Shown here: in pieces, positions 19,120 through 28,588 of the stretch
Position numbering within the stretch: the first letter of the stretch is position 1
Layout: every line of letters starts with the position of its first letter
Origin: Bacteroidota bacterium
GTDB taxonomy: Bacteria; Bacteroidota; Bacteroidia; Bacteroidales; Prolixibacteraceae
Length of the DNA stretch: 48,070 bases
Direction of reading: 5' to 3'
Assembly: GCA_030698405.1 (NCBI GenBank)
Contig: JAUYMU010000085.1
Coordinates: 1-48,070 of the forward strand
Program-made: the position numbers and the translations under genes
Notes under the pieces: generated by a model
The model's input: only the letters and a program-made list of their open reading frames with translations
Database searches by the model: none
What the model was told of the DNA's origin: nothing

Positions 19120-19240
19120 ATTCACAATGTCATTCGTGGTCATTAAATTGTCACTCAATCGTCAGGAAACATTTAATTGTTATTTACTTGCATTTTAATG
19201 ACAATTAATGACGTGAAGCCAATGACTACCAATGACCATT
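19120..19240. repeat. Inverted GTCATTAATTGTCA-type repeat pair
   Basis: The segment near 19127-19155 (AATGTCATTCGTGGTCATTA and following) and the segment 19197-19240 (AATGACAATTAATGAC and following) are inverted, imperfect copies of each other around an AT-rich centre. Just upstream (19070-19108) are two AAAGTTTAAAGTT-like direct repeats. This is intergenic and REP-like. Confidence 0.55.
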
Positions 19241-19255
19241 TGGTTGATCTGCAAG

Positions 19256-19444
19256 TCACTCATTTTCATCAGTTGTACCTTCCTGAATATTTTTCTCCAC
19301 GATTCGCCGGGCATCGCGAAGCGCTTTGGCGATGATCCATTCAATTTGTCCGTTTGCACTGCGGAATTCCTGTGCCGCCCATTTTTCAAGGGCATCATAT
19401 ACATCAGGATCAATGCGCAATACAAATGATTTTTTCTTTGCCAT
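19256..19444 (-). CDS. Arc-type ribbon-helix-helix DNA-binding protein
   Basis: 62 aa. The sequence KKKSFVLRIDPDVYDALEKW is a ribbon-helix-helix start (one beta strand followed by two helices), and residues 24-45 form the second helix (EFRSANGQIEWIIAKALRDA). RHH proteins dimerise and bind operator DNA. It is the last gene of a group with the SPFH protein and hydrolase (19511-21764), 66 nt after the hydrolase stop, so it may regulate that group. No toxin gene lies next to it, so I do not read it as an antitoxin. Confidence 0.8.
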   Translation of the reverse strand: MAKKKSFVLRIDPDVYDALEKWAAQEFRSANGQIEWIIAKALRDARRIVEKNIQEGTTDENE

Positions 19445-19510
19445 AACTTCTCCTTTCCTCTAATTCAATCTAAAATCATTACGAACATAAAATGCTTTCT
19501 GCAAATGGGT

Positions 19511-20914
19511 TTAATTGATTTGCATTTGTATCCACTTCAAAATCTCTGCTAGCGCTATTGGAGAAAAAGTCTGTTCAATTGTTGCATATTCAGCAGGTGA
19601 GCCAGTTTTACACTCTTGGAACAAGTGATTTAAATTAGAAAGTTCAATAGTAGTTACTTTTTTATTTCCTCCTTTTGCCAATGCGTTCTTGATAGCTTCT
19701 AAATTCTCTTTTGGTGGAACCTGAAGATCTTTTTCACCATTGATTGCCAACACCGGACATTTTACTTTTTCCAAAGCAATGGCCGGATTGTATCCTATGA
19801 AAAATAACATCCAGGGGTTCGCAATTTGATCAACTTGTGATTTCACAAAATCATTTTCACTCATACTTTCAGGCTTTTGAGCATTTGGATTGTCTCTCAA
19901 TACCTGTTTGAGGTAACTTGTCAGATCAGTTTCTAATTGCTCCAAACTGGTTGATTTTGCAATAATTTCAAAAGCACCGATATTGATACTCTTTACCTTT
20001 TGTAAATCAACATCACTTATACCAGAAGCTTTTCCAATTAATTCTTGTTGTAATAAAAGCAACTTGTCTCCGGAGATACCGGTTCCAGCCATCAGCACAA
20101 TAAAGGCAATGTCTTTATAATTGTTTGCAACCATTGGCGCTATTATTCCTCCCTCGCTGTGTCCGATTAAACCTATTTTCTTTTTATTTATTTCCTTTCT
20201 GGTTTTCAGAAAGTCAACACCCGCTTCAACATCTGACACAAAATCCAGACTATTGGCAGTTTTGAAGTCACCTTTTGAAGCAGCTGTTCCCCTGTCGTCG
20301 AAACGTAAAACCGCTATACCGTTTTTTGTCAGGAAGTCTGATAAAACAAGGAAAGGTTTGTGTCCGAATAATTCTTCATCTCTGTTCTGTGGTCCGCTTC
20401 CTGTAATTAGAACGACAGCCGGAAAACTACCTTCCTTTGATGGCAGGGTTAAAGTTCCGGCCAATTGGATTCCTGCTTTTGCATTTTCAAAAGTGACTTC
20501 TTCTTCGTAATAGGAAAATGGTTTTTTAGGCTCCTGCGGTCTGACAGGCTTTTCTTTTTCAGCTATTTCTTTGGAAAGGTTCAATGGGAATGACATACCT
20601 CTCTGTTTGAAATCTCCCACAATAACATTGTCCTTATCCAAAGTGCCTTGATATTCGACGCCTAAATTGGTAACTGCCAATTTCAATATCTGGTTTTCAA
20701 AGCTGGTAGAAGTTACCGGGATGCCTTTTGCGCCCTGGTCGGGACTATCCATTGTGGAGCTGAGTCCGGTATCCGTTTTACTGATGTTGAATACTATTCG
20801 TAATTGTGTTCCCTGAACATTTAGGATTCCGTTCCATTGCCCGGTAATATTTTGACCGAATAACAAATTGGAAATCAGAATTCCGATTGCAAAAATAATT
20901 AATTGCATTTTCAT
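19511..20914 (-). CDS. Secreted alpha/beta hydrolase with N-terminal beta domain
   Basis: 467 aa. A signal peptide ends near residue 20 (SNLLFGQ). Residues about 22-120 form a beta-rich domain (ITGQWNGILNVQGTQLRIVF) common before hydrolases in Bacteroidota. The alpha/beta hydrolase has oxyanion segment ITGSGPQNRDE, nucleophile GHSEGG, acid AINGEKDLQVP and base LNHLFQ. This is a serine esterase or peptidase of the S9/S33-like type with unknown substrate. The start ATG (20912-20914) is 1 nt after the SPFH stop, so the two are co-transcribed and probably coupled. MKMQ offers a second start two codons later. Confidence 0.9.
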   Translation of the reverse strand: MKMQLIIFAIGILISNLLFGQNITGQWNGILNVQGTQLRIVFNISKTDTGLSSTMDSPDQGAKGIPVTSTSFENQILKLAVTNLGVEYQGTLDKDNVIVGDFKQRGMSFPLNLSKEIAEKEKPVRPQEPKKPFSYYEEEVTFENAKAGIQLAGTLTLPSKEGSFPAVVLITGSGPQNRDEELFGHKPFLVLSDFLTKNGIAVLRFDDRGTAASKGDFKTANSLDFVSDVEAGVDFLKTRKEINKKKIGLIGHSEGGIIAPMVANNYKDIAFIVLMAGTGISGDKLLLLQQELIGKASGISDVDLQKVKSINIGAFEIIAKSTSLEQLETDLTSYLKQVLRDNPNAQKPESMSENDFVKSQVDQIANPWMLFFIGYNPAIALEKVKCPVLAINGEKDLQVPPKENLEAIKNALAKGGNKKVTTIELSNLNHLFQECKTGSPAEYATIEQTFSPIALAEILKWIQMQIN

Positions 20915-20915
20915 T

Positions 20916-21764
20916 TTATTGATATAATGTACCTGTGTTTACCACTGGAGTTGCTTCCTTGTCGCCGCATAATACAACCAAAAGATTGCTCACCATAGTT
21001 GCCTTTTTGTCTTCGTCAAGGGTTACAATTTCACGTTTGCTCAATTCAGCCAGAGCCATTTCTACCATACTGACGGCACCTTCCACAATTTTAAACCTTG
21101 CTGCTACAATCGCGGTAGCTTGCTGGCGTTTCAGCATCGCCTGAGCAATTTCCTGTGCATAGGCAATATAATTGATACGGGCTTCAATCACATGAATTCC
21201 GGCGATGTCAAGGCGTTCACGAATTTCATTTTCAAGTTCATGATTAACTTCTTCACCTCCATCGCGAAGCGTAATTTTAGCATGATCATCCTCAATGTTA
21301 TCGTACGGATACAAACCTGCAAGTTTGCGCAAAGCAGCTTCACTCTGCACCACTACAAAATGTTCGTATTCGTCAACGCCAAAAGCAGCGCGGTAAGTTT
21401 CTTCTACTTTCCAGACCAAAACGAGGCCGATCATAATCGGATTTCCCAACTTATCATTCACTTTTATGGGTTCGCTGTTAAAGTTTCGTGCCCGAAGTGA
21501 GAATTTCTTTTTAACGAAGAACGGATTGACCCAAAAGAATCCATTGTCTTTAATAGTTCCTTTATAAGCTCCAAATAACACCAGCACATAGCTTTGATTC
21601 GGATCGACAGCCAAAAAACCTGGTGCAACGGTCACAAACAATGCAATTAACACCACTGACGGAATGAAAAATCCGTTGATAAAACCGGCAATTGCCAATG
21701 CAAGAAATAAAACTTCCAGCAGGACGAACAAATAACCGGAACGAGCAGTAAATGACTTTTCCAT
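20916..21764 (-). CDS. SPFH/prohibitin-domain membrane protein
   Basis: 282 aa. Two N-terminal hydrophobic segments (residues about 9-28 and 33-50) anchor it. They are followed by the SPFH domain (AVDPNQSYVLVLFGAYKGTI, then ARNFNSEPIKVNDKLGNPI) and a helical region with LENEIRERLDIAGIHVIEARINYI, a stomatin-like stretch. Family members form membrane-bound oligomers that organise proteins in microdomains. Here the protein leads a group with the secreted hydrolase and the RHH protein. A promoter candidate lies at 21805-21837. Confidence 0.9.
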   Translation of the reverse strand: MEKSFTARSGYLFVLLEVLFLALAIAGFINGFFIPSVVLIALFVTVAPGFLAVDPNQSYVLVLFGAYKGTIKDNGFFWVNPFFVKKKFSLRARNFNSEPIKVNDKLGNPIMIGLVLVWKVEETYRAAFGVDEYEHFVVVQSEAALRKLAGLYPYDNIEDDHAKITLRDGGEEVNHELENEIRERLDIAGIHVIEARINYIAYAQEIAQAMLKRQQATAIVAARFKIVEGAVSMVEMALAELSKREIVTLDEDKKATMVSNLLVVLCGDKEATPVVNTGTLYQ

Positions 21765-21804
21765 AGTATTAGATTTAAATTGTTTTGATATTGATTTGAT
21801 ATCA

Positions 21805-21837
21805 CAAATATAAATAAAAAAAAAGCATCTTTTTCAA
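21805..21837 (-). promoter_or_regulatory. Bacteroidota-type promoter candidate for the SPFH gene
   Basis: On the minus strand, TTG (complement 21835-21837), a 22-nt spacer and TATATTTG (complement 21805-21812) fit the TTG/TAnnTTTG pattern about 40 nt before the start codon. It overlaps the terminator hairpin of the preceding gene. Confidence 0.45.
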
Positions 21838-21845
21838 GATGCTTT
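21815..21845 (-). terminator. Terminator after the ECF sigma/small-protein pair
   Basis: Stem AAAGCATCTT (21822-21831) with AAGATGCTTT (21836-21845), loop of 4 nt, followed on the minus strand by a T run. It lies 17 nt after the small protein gene. Confidence 0.85.
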
Positions 21846-21862
21846 AAAATATTTTTTCAGGC

Positions 21863-22099
21863 TCAATTCAAACTCAATTCAATATCACCGGTTTTTTCCG
21901 ACTGAAGAACCTCGTATTGTGATGCAAAGTTTAAAATGGCATCAATACTGCTTGCAGAAGGTTCAAATTCAATTTGATCTATGTACAGTTTGTAATCTCC
22001 AGAATCACAGTCAGGAAATTGAAATTGTTCAATTTCCTTATTCCCGGCTTGATAAGAATTGATCAAAAAATTAAAGGTAGAGAATTTACTCATAGGCAT
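21863..22099 (-). CDS. Small conserved-looking protein downstream of ECF sigma factor
   Basis: 78 aa with no signal peptide or membrane segment, so it is not a classical transmembrane anti-sigma factor. The C-terminal half (SIDAILNFASQYEV ... KTGDIELSLN) looks conserved, ending in a short beta motif. It follows the sigma factor by 64 nt on the same strand and shares its terminator, so it is probably co-transcribed and could modulate the sigma factor. Function unknown. The start MPMSK gives two Met options two codons apart. Confidence 0.7.
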   Translation of the reverse strand: MPMSKFSTFNFLINSYQAGNKEIEQFQFPDCDSGDYKLYIDQIEFEPSASSIDAILNFASQYEVLQSEKTGDIELSLN

Positions 22100-22163
22100 T
22101 ATTTCCGAAATATTGGTTATGGAGAAATAACGCCAACAAATTAATAATATTGTAATAACACGA

Positions 22164-22757
22164 TTAATTTTTTGTCAGGCACAAATTTTTCTTCTCAATC
22201 ATTTTCCGAAGATTAATCAATGCATACCGCATACGTCCCAATGCTGTGTTAATACTGACATCTGTCAAATCGGCGATTTCCTTGAAACTAAGTCCCTGAA
22301 AATGACGCATCATGATTACCTGTCGCTGATCGTCAGGCAATTCCTCGATCAGGAGGCGCACATCACTGGTAATTTGCTCATAAACCAGCTTGTCTTCAAT
22401 ATTTTCTTCCGAATACTTTGGAGAATTGAAAAGATCGATACTGGAATCATCGTTTGAGGTTGTACTCAGTAATTTTTCCTTTCTGAAATGATCGATGATC
22501 AGATTATGGGAAATACGAAGCACCCAGGAAATGAATTTGCCATTCTCGGTGTATTTTCCGGTTTTCAACGATCGGATTACTTTAATAAAAGTATCCTGAA
22601 AAATATCTTCGGCAAGATGATGGTTTTTTACAATGAGTACGATGTAGGTAAAAACTCTCTTTTTATGGCGGTTAATAAGGAGTTCAATTGCAGCCTGGTC
22701 GCCATCAACGAATTGTTTTACGAGCGAATTATCACTCAGATCTTCTGTTCTGAACAT
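22164..22757 (-). CDS. ECF-type RNA polymerase sigma factor
   Basis: 197 aa. Sigma region 2 shows DGDQAAIELLINRHKKRVFTY and the -10-recognising segment AEDIFQDTFIKVIRS; region 4 has LPDDQRQVIMMRHFQGLSFKEIADLTDVSINT, a helix-turn-helix for -35 contact. These are the hallmarks of group 4 sigma factors. No FecR-like or zinc-binding anti-sigma gene and no SusC/TonB receptor gene is adjacent, so the inducing signal is unclear. Divergent from uvrA across 168 nt. Confidence 0.93.
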   Translation of the reverse strand: MFRTEDLSDNSLVKQFVDGDQAAIELLINRHKKRVFTYIVLIVKNHHLAEDIFQDTFIKVIRSLKTGKYTENGKFISWVLRISHNLIIDHFRKEKLLSTTSNDDSSIDLFNSPKYSEENIEDKLVYEQITSDVRLLIEELPDDQRQVIMMRHFQGLSFKEIADLTDVSINTALGRMRYALINLRKMIEKKNLCLTKN

Positions 22758-22826
22758 TACTCTAAATTATTATGTGACTGTTTGTTTCAGTAATTAAAGA
22801 GTATAGTTCTTTCGATAGGCTGCTTT

Positions 22827-22859
22827 TTTGAATTAGAGTTAAACTATTTGCTAATTTTG
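22827..22859 (+). promoter_or_regulatory. Promoter candidate for uvrA
   Basis: TTTG (22827-22830), a 21-nt spacer, then TAATTTTG (22852-22859) match the Bacteroidota -33/-7 pattern and spacing. The start codon is about 66 nt downstream, giving a leader of roughly 60 nt. I see no SOS box that I can support. Confidence 0.6.
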
Positions 22860-22925
22860 TGTCTGTAAAAATGAATCAATTATTTCAGAAAAACAAATTT
22901 TTTGCAAAATATTATAACATAACGA

Positions 22926-25730
22926 ATGAGTTTATCTTCAAATAACACACCTTACATCCAAATAAAGGGTGCCAGGGTTCACAATCTTAAAAACATTGAT
23001 CTTAAAATCCACCGAAATAAATTAATTGTAATCAGCGGATTATCAGGTTCAGGAAAATCATCGCTCGCATTCGACACGCTTTATGCAGAAGGTCAGCGCA
23101 GGTATGTGGAAAGTTTATCATCGTATGCACGTCAGTTTCTGGGCCGGATAAATAAACCTGAAGTCGATTATATCAAAGGTATTCCTCCGGCAATCGCCAT
23201 CGAACAAAAGGTGAATACGAGGAATCCCCGCTCAACAGTCGGCACTTCAACAGAAATTTACGATTACCTGAAACTTTTATTTGCCCGGATCGGACAAACG
23301 ATCTCCCCTATTTCAGGAAAAGAAGTCAAACAGCACCATGTGAGCGATGTCACAAATTTCATCCAGTCCTTTCCTGAAAACACACGATTCCTGATCGGCT
23401 CTCCTTTGAAACTGAAAAACGGGCGTACGATGCTTCAGGAAGCTGAATTATTGTTGCAACAAGGTTTTTCCCGATTAGAGATTGACAACGAAATTCTGAA
23501 AATTGATGAACTCCTGAAAGAGAACAAAGAGGTTAAATGCGGTGACTCAAACTGTAACATTGTAATTGACAGGGCTACCGTATCGGATGAGGAGGACAAT
23601 CTGAGCCGGATTGCTGATTCGGTGCAAACGGCCTTTTTTGAAGGGCATGGCGAATGTGTGGTTAAAATTTATGCCGGAACAGAGGTAAAAGAAGAACATT
23701 TTTCGAACCTTTTTGAAGCCGACGGAATCGAATTTGAAGAACCTTCGGTACACATGTTCAGCTTTAACAATCCTTTGGGAGCCTGTAAAACCTGCGAGGG
23801 ATACGGAAAAGTAATCGGTATTGATGAAGATCTGGTAATTCCAAACAAATCGCTGTCCATTTATCAGGAGGCAATTGCATGTTGGAAAGGCGACAAAATG
23901 AAAGAATGGAAAGACGAGCTCGTCAATTCCGCCGAAAAATTCAACTTCCCCATTCACAAGCCTTTTTACGATTTAAGTGATGAACAGAGAAATCTGTTGT
24001 GGATCGGAAACAAGCATTTTCAGGGCTTGAATCAATTCTTTAAGATGCTCGAAGAAAATACTTACAAAATACAATACCGGGTAATGCTTTCGAGATACAG
24101 AGGGAAAACCAGTTGCCCTGACTGCCTTGGCACACGACTTAAAAAAGAAGCCGGATATGTAAAAGTCGGAGGAATATCAATTCAGGATCTGGTTTTACTT
24201 CCAATTAATGAACTGACAGTTTTCTTTGCAAACCTGAAACTTACGGAATACGAAACCAAGGTTGCTGAGCGCATTCTGACTGAAATTAACAATCGGCTTG
24301 ATTTTCTGAATGATGTTGGTCTTGGTTACTTGTCGTTAAATCGACTGTCTTCGTCGTTATCCGGAGGCGAATCGCAACGGATCAATCTTGCAACTTCGCT
24401 TGGTAGCAGTCTTGTAGGTTCCATGTATATTTTAGATGAACCCAGCATCGGACTGCACTCAAGAGATACGGCGCGGTTGATACGCGTTTTACGAAAATTG
24501 CAGAAACTCGGCAATACGGTTTTGGTGGTCGAGCATGACGAAGAGATTATCCGGTCGGCAGATGAAATCATTGATATTGGTCCGCTTGCAGGAAGATTAG
24601 GCGGAGAAGTCGTTTTTCAGGGAACGCACGAAGAACTTGAAAGCTCCTCAGAAAGCATGACTGCGAAATACCTGACAGGAAGAGAAAAAATAGACATACC
24701 GCTGACCCGCAGAAAATGGAACAATTACATTGAAATAACCGGAGCCCGCGAAAACAACCTAAAAAATGTATCGGTAAAATTTCCGCTCAATACCATTTGT
24801 GTGGTTACCGGTGTAAGCGGTTCAGGAAAATCATCACTTGTTTCAAAGGTTCTGTACCCGGCGCTTGCCAAGATGTTTGGCGGGTTCAGCGAAAAAACCG
24901 GGCAACACGACCAAATAAGGGGCGACATTAACCTGATTACTTCCATCGAATTTGTTGACCAGAATCCGATCGGAAAATCGTCGCGTTCAAACCCGGTTAC
25001 TTACCTGAAAGTTTACGATGAAATCCGCAAACTATACTCCGAACTGCAAAGTTCAAAATTCAACGGATTCAAACCATCGCATTTTTCGTTCAACATTGAA
25101 GGCGGAAGGTGTGAAGAATGTCAGGGAGAAGGCGAAATTACAGTCGAAATGCAGTTCATGGCCGATGTTCACCTTGTTTGCGAAAGCTGCAAAGGGAAAA
25201 GGTTCAGGGATGAAATTCTGGAAATTACCTTTGAAGGAAAAAACATATTCGATATACTGGATTTAACTGTCAACGAAGCAATTGATTTCTTTGGAAGTCA
25301 AAAATCAACTTCAGCAAAAAAAATAGCAAGGCTGCTGAAACCACTTCAGGATGTTGGATTGGGCTACGTAAAACTCGGACAATCGTCGAGTACCTTGTCG
25401 GGCGGTGAAAGCCAGCGGATTAAACTCGCCTCTTTTCTGGCCAAAGAAAAAGGGAGCCCTTCCCTATTCATTTTCGATGAACCAACCACCGGCCTGCATT
25501 TTCACGACATCTGTAAACTGCTAGACTCATTCAATGCACTGATCGCCAGGGGACACAGCATTATCATTATTGAACACAATCTGGATGTAATTAAATGTGC
25601 CGATTGGGTGATTGACATAGGGCCCGAAGGAGGAAAAGATGGCGGAAGGATTATTTTTGAAGGTATACCTGAAGATCTGGTAAATATTCAGGAATCATAT
25701 ACCGGCGCAGCATTGAAGGAAAAATTGTAA
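22926..25730 (+). CDS. uvrA: Excinuclease ABC subunit A
   Basis: 934 aa, standard size. It has two ABC ATPase modules: Walker [10 protein letters not shown] (38-46) and GVSGSGKSS (Lys635), signatures [12 protein letters not shown] and [12 protein letters not shown], and Walker B motifs [10 protein letters not shown] and [10 protein letters not shown]. Zinc-binding Cys pairs are at ACKTC/SCPDC in the first half and [17 protein letters not shown] in the second. UvrA dimers load UvrB at bulky DNA lesions in nucleotide excision repair. Many Bacteroidota carry more than one UvrA paralogue, so this could be either copy. Transcribed alone on the plus strand. Confidence 0.93.
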   Translation: MSLSSNNTPYIQIKGARVHNLKNIDLKIHRNKLIVISGLSGSGKSSLAFDTLYAEGQRRYVESLSSYARQFLGRINKPEVDYIKGIPPAIAIEQKVNTRNPRSTVGTSTEIYDYLKLLFARIGQTISPISGKEVKQHHVSDVTNFIQSFPENTRFLIGSPLKLKNGRTMLQEAELLLQQGFSRLEIDNEILKIDELLKENKEVKCGDSNCNIVIDRATVSDEEDNLSRIADSVQTAFFEGHGECVVKIYAGTEVKEEHFSNLFEADGIEFEEPSVHMFSFNNPLGACKTCEGYGKVIGIDEDLVIPNKSLSIYQEAIACWKGDKMKEWKDELVNSAEKFNFPIHKPFYDLSDEQRNLLWIGNKHFQGLNQFFKMLEENTYKIQYRVMLSRYRGKTSCPDCLGTRLKKEAGYVKVGGISIQDLVLLPINELTVFFANLKLTEYETKVAERILTEINNRLDFLNDVGLGYLSLNRLSSSLSGGESQRINLATSLGSSLVGSMYILDEPSIGLHSRDTARLIRVLRKLQKLGNTVLVVEHDEEIIRSADEIIDIGPLAGRLGGEVVFQGTHEELESSSESMTAKYLTGREKIDIPLTRRKWNNYIEITGARENNLKNVSVKFPLNTICVVTGVSGSGKSSLVSKVLYPALAKMFGGFSEKTGQHDQIRGDINLITSIEFVDQNPIGKSSRSNPVTYLKVYDEIRKLYSELQSSKFNGFKPSHFSFNIEGGRCEECQGEGEITVEMQFMADVHLVCESCKGKRFRDEILEITFEGKNIFDILDLTVNEAIDFFGSQKSTSAKKIARLLKPLQDVGLGYVKLGQSSSTLSGGESQRIKLASFLAKEKGSPSLFIFDEPTTGLHFHDICKLLDSFNALIARGHSIIIIEHNLDVIKCADWVIDIGPEGGKDGGRIIFEGIPEDLVNIQESYTGAALKEKL

Positions 25731-25734
25731 TTTC

Positions 25735-25799
25735 AGAGACAGGGCAATGCGTTGTAGAAACAGGGCATGCGTAGAGACAGGGCAATGCCCTGTCTCTAC
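25735..25799. repeat. AGAGACAGGGCAATGC repeat block with perfect palindrome
   Basis: Three tandem-like units (from 25735, 25756 and 25773) share AGA(G/A)ACAGGGCA. The last one forms a perfect 29-nt palindrome (25771-25799) with arms GTAGAGACAGGGCA and TGCCCTGTCTCTAC. It lies between the convergent uvrA and rplS genes. Confidence 0.85.
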
Positions 25800-25804
25800 A
25801 AAAA

Positions 25805-25843
25805 TCAAAAAAAAAGAGGCTGGAACTTTCGATCCAGCCTCTT
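25805..25843 (-). terminator. Terminator of rplS
   Basis: Stem AAGAGGCTGGA (25814-25824) with TCCAGCCTCTT (25833-25843), then a long T run on the minus strand. It lies about 20 nt after the rplS stop. Confidence 0.9.
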
Positions 25844-25864
25844 CGCAAAAAGAAAATATTTTTC

Positions 25865-26215
25865 TTATACACGTTTTTCTTTGATACGGGCTTTTTTGCC
25901 GGTAAGAGAACGTAAATAATACAATTTTGCCCTGCGGACGCTACCTTTTTTATTCACTTCAATCAGGTCGATAAATGGCGAATAAAGAGGAAAAATCCTT
26001 TCAACACCAATACTTCCAGACATTTTGCGAACGGTAAACATTTTGGTAACTCCTTCACCTTTTACCTGAATAACTACGCCACGGTAGTTCTGAATACGTT
26101 CTTTGCTACCTTCACGAATCTTGTAATGAACAGTGATTGTATCACCTGCTTTAAAAGACGCATGTTCTTTTGTTTCAACAGCAAACGCGTTTTGTGCTAC
26201 TTTAATTAAATCCAT
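25865..26215 (-). CDS. rplS: 50S ribosomal protein L19
   Basis: 116 aa, the normal L19 length. Family motifs are present: [53 protein letters not shown], and the basic end [21 protein letters not shown]19 sits at the interface between the ribosomal subunits. I start at the ATG 26215 (MDLIKVAQN); a start seven codons upstream (26236) adds MPLKLIA, which family members lack. It is a single-gene unit with its own promoter-like element and terminator. In many bacteria rplS lies with rpsP and trmD, which are absent here. Confidence 0.97.
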   Translation of the reverse strand: MDLIKVAQNAFAVETKEHASFKAGDTITVHYKIREGSKERIQNYRGVVIQVKGEGVTKMFTVRKMSGSIGVERIFPLYSPFIDLIEVNKKGSVRRAKLYYLRSLTGKKARIKEKRV

Positions 26216-26279
26216 TGCTATAAGTTTTAGTGGCAATATTACATCAAATCAATGAGTAAGAGATTGCTGAAATGTGGCG

Positions 26280-26308
26280 CAAAAATAATAAAATTATTCG
26301 TTCCGCAA
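26280..26308 (-). promoter_or_regulatory. Promoter candidate for rplS
   Basis: On the minus strand TTG (complement 26306-26308), an 18-nt spacer and TATTTTTG (complement 26280-26287) fit the TTG/TAnnTTTG pattern, about 65 nt before the chosen start. Confidence 0.55.
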
Positions 26309-26346
26309 CTTGCATTCCCAACAAAATCTGTTGTACTCTTAAAAAA

Positions 26347-28041
26347 TCAATGACCTGGCGCACCAATCATTTTTAAATGATCGCCGGTGCTGTCAACAAT
26401 TACTTTTTTCCACCACTCAGGATAACCGGGTTGACTTGGCCCAACAGGCATTCCTGTCTCAGTACGTTCAAAAACACCATCTTTTTCTTTCTTGATGTTT
26501 CCATCAATAAATTTCACAATCAGGTACTGTGATAATTTTTTCCATTCCTTTGTCATTCCATTCGCCTGATTGACTGAATAATCTGTTAGAAACTGAAGCG
26601 CTTCCTTTTTCTTTCCGGCATTCCAAAGACTTTGAGCAGCCATGTCAACGCTTGGCGTGTATGCAACAAATTTATCTTCCAGATTCTTCTGAACTTTCAA
26701 CACATCAGGAATCATGGCATCGTAACGCAGGTACGCAAAGTTCGAAACTACATTAAATGTCCAGAAGGCAGAAGTTTCTGACCAGGTAAGCAAATCGCCG
26801 TTTCCTTCCTCAAAGCACTCCGGAATTTCAGTTATTCCGCAGTACATTGGAGCATAAACGGTACTGTAAGAATCGTCAACGCCAAACCAAAGAATTCCGC
26901 CAATTGGATTGGGCAACCACGAACGCGATTGAGCTACAAAAGAAAAACCGGTTTGCTGAGTTGAAATAGCACGTTCGTTAACGTAGTCAGCTGAATCGAC
27001 TTTAAAAGTTAAAGGCCTCCAGCGGTAAGGCAATTTGAATGGACCGGCACCGGCATCTTTGGTCATGTCCAACGCTGTTCCCTGATAATGATCGCGCATC
27101 ATTCCCATTACATCCTGAACTGTCAGTTTTTTATCAGGCTTGATCCACAATGGCATCCGGTTAGAAGGAAATTTATTATCTCCCCCATGTTTCACAACTC
27201 CGAGTGCATATTCTTCGTATTGTTTCATTCCTGAATTTACCTTAATAAAACCGGCAAATACACGGGCATCGCTAAAACGTGCGCCGCTGAAATCAACCGG
27301 GGCATAAACATCGGAAAAACTAAAGTCCTTGTTGAGCCCATCGAACCAGCCTTTTTCACGTGCAAACGAAATCACATCTTTCGAGAATAAGCAATTTGCA
27401 GGATCGTTCATCGGGAAAGTTGTGATACGCGCCTGATTGGCATGACCGCTGACGTATCCGTCGGGAATGCGCTGTGCAACCCAAACGGCACCTTTTTCGC
27501 CATCGCCTTTGCCTATCATTTCCATGATCCAGACTTCGTTGGGATCAGAGATCGAAAATGATTCGCCTGAACTCGCGTAACCGTATTTATCCATTAAATC
27601 GGCAATAACTTCGATGGCTTCGCGGGCTGTTTTGGCACGTTGCAATGCAACATACATCAGGCTGCCGTAATCCATAATTGCGCCCGACTGTGTGGCCAAT
27701 TCTTCGCGTCCGCCGTAGGTAGTTTCACCGATAGCAACCTGAAACTCGTTCATATTGCCTACAACGCTGAAAGTGTGGGCAACCTGAGGTATTCTACCTA
27801 AAAATTTACCGGTATCCCACTCATGAATATCGCGCATTGCACCAGCCGGATAATCCTTTGCAGGCTGAAAATACAATTCGCCATACAAAGTATGTGAATC
27901 AGCAGCATAGGTAATCATGGTTGAACCATCGGCAGATGCGCCTTTGGTAACCAAAAAATTGGTGCAGGCCAGCGAAACCTGGATGCCCAAAACCACTGTC
28001 AGCAGAGACAGTATAGCAATGTGTTTATACTTTCTGATCAT
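26347..28041 (-). CDS. C69-family dipeptidase (secreted Ntn hydrolase)
   Basis: 564 aa. A signal peptide (residues 1-25) ends directly before ACTNFLVTKGASADGS, so processing would expose Cys26, the N-terminal nucleophile of PepD-type C69 peptidases. Supporting stretches are DGSTMITYAADSH, IGETTYGG, ANQARITTF and the C-terminal Trp-rich region. It hydrolyses dipeptides, probably in the periplasm. The start is the ATG at 28041 (MIRKYKHIAI); the longer in-frame reading from 28161 would add 40 residues in front of the signal peptide and is unlikely. A -7-like TATATTTG lies at the complement of 28075-28082. Confidence 0.92.
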   Translation of the reverse strand: MIRKYKHIAILSLLTVVLGIQVSLACTNFLVTKGASADGSTMITYAADSHTLYGELYFQPAKDYPAGAMRDIHEWDTGKFLGRIPQVAHTFSVVGNMNEFQVAIGETTYGGREELATQSGAIMDYGSLMYVALQRAKTAREAIEVIADLMDKYGYASSGESFSISDPNEVWIMEMIGKGDGEKGAVWVAQRIPDGYVSGHANQARITTFPMNDPANCLFSKDVISFAREKGWFDGLNKDFSFSDVYAPVDFSGARFSDARVFAGFIKVNSGMKQYEEYALGVVKHGGDNKFPSNRMPLWIKPDKKLTVQDVMGMMRDHYQGTALDMTKDAGAGPFKLPYRWRPLTFKVDSADYVNERAISTQQTGFSFVAQSRSWLPNPIGGILWFGVDDSYSTVYAPMYCGITEIPECFEEGNGDLLTWSETSAFWTFNVVSNFAYLRYDAMIPDVLKVQKNLEDKFVAYTPSVDMAAQSLWNAGKKKEALQFLTDYSVNQANGMTKEWKKLSQYLIVKFIDGNIKKEKDGVFERTETGMPVGPSQPGYPEWWKKVIVDSTGDHLKMIGAPGH

Positions 28042-28407
28042 GTTCTGTATTTTTGTTTTAATTTTTTCGTTCGGCAAATATATCAGAAAAAAGGACAAAG
28101 AAAAGGGATATAAATCAGGATGGTAGTGTTTGATAACGGCTAAATAATCTCTGAATTCCACAATGCCTTCAGAAACTGTTCTGCCGGAATGATATCAACA
28201 ATTGCTATTTTATCATGATAAAATTACATATCATGATTCAAATGTAGGAAGTCATTTTCAATAAGCCAACCTATACACTCAGTTAACTTCGGCAAAATTC
28301 CAAGAGAATTACAAATAGGTAATGTATTGAATACGATGATAGTAGAATACCAATACCATATCAAACCTTGAAGCAAATCCAGAAGAAAAGGATAAAAGAT
28401 CGGATCC
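28042..28407. other. AT-rich intergenic region flanking the R-M island
   Basis: 366 nt with no supported gene. It contains the dipeptidase 5' region and a perfect 18-nt palindrome at 28207-28224. It lies between core genes and the DUF423 remnant that marks one end of the island. Confidence 0.6.
28207..28224. promoter_or_regulatory. Perfect 18-nt palindrome, possible operator
   Basis: ATTTTATCATGATAAAAT reads the same on both strands. A perfect dyad of this size with no T-tail looks more like a regulator site than a terminator, but no cognate regulator is adjacent, so this is only a suggestion. Confidence 0.3.
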
Positions 28408-28497
28408 TTATGTCCGTTTCAAAACACCAACAGCAAGACAAATCCAGCCGGCAACAAAGGCCAAACCTCCAATTGGTGTAAAAACAGCCAGCATATA
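28408..28497 (-). pseudogene. DUF423 3'-end remnant (duplicated gene tail)
   Basis: The last 29 codons of a 91-codon ORF here read MLAVFTPIGGLAFVAGWICL and on to a stop. They closely match the C-terminus of the intact DUF423 gene at 32948-33316. Over 47 nt (28433-28479 versus 32970-33016) only three bases differ. The codons before this point do not resemble DUF423, so only the tail is duplicated. It lies in the same orientation as the intact gene, on the far side of the R-M gene, as expected when an element inserts in or recombines with a gene's 3' end and duplicates it. Confidence 0.8.
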
Positions 28498-28588
28498 ATT
28501 TTTAATCTGGTTTATCAAGTCCTGAAATTTGCCACGTTTTGTAAATAAGCTAAAACGCAACTCATAAATAAGATTATAAACTCGGTAA

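Noticed and set aside
19256..19444. Antitoxin of a toxin-antitoxin pair
   Set aside because: It is an RHH protein, but no short toxin gene is adjacent on either side.
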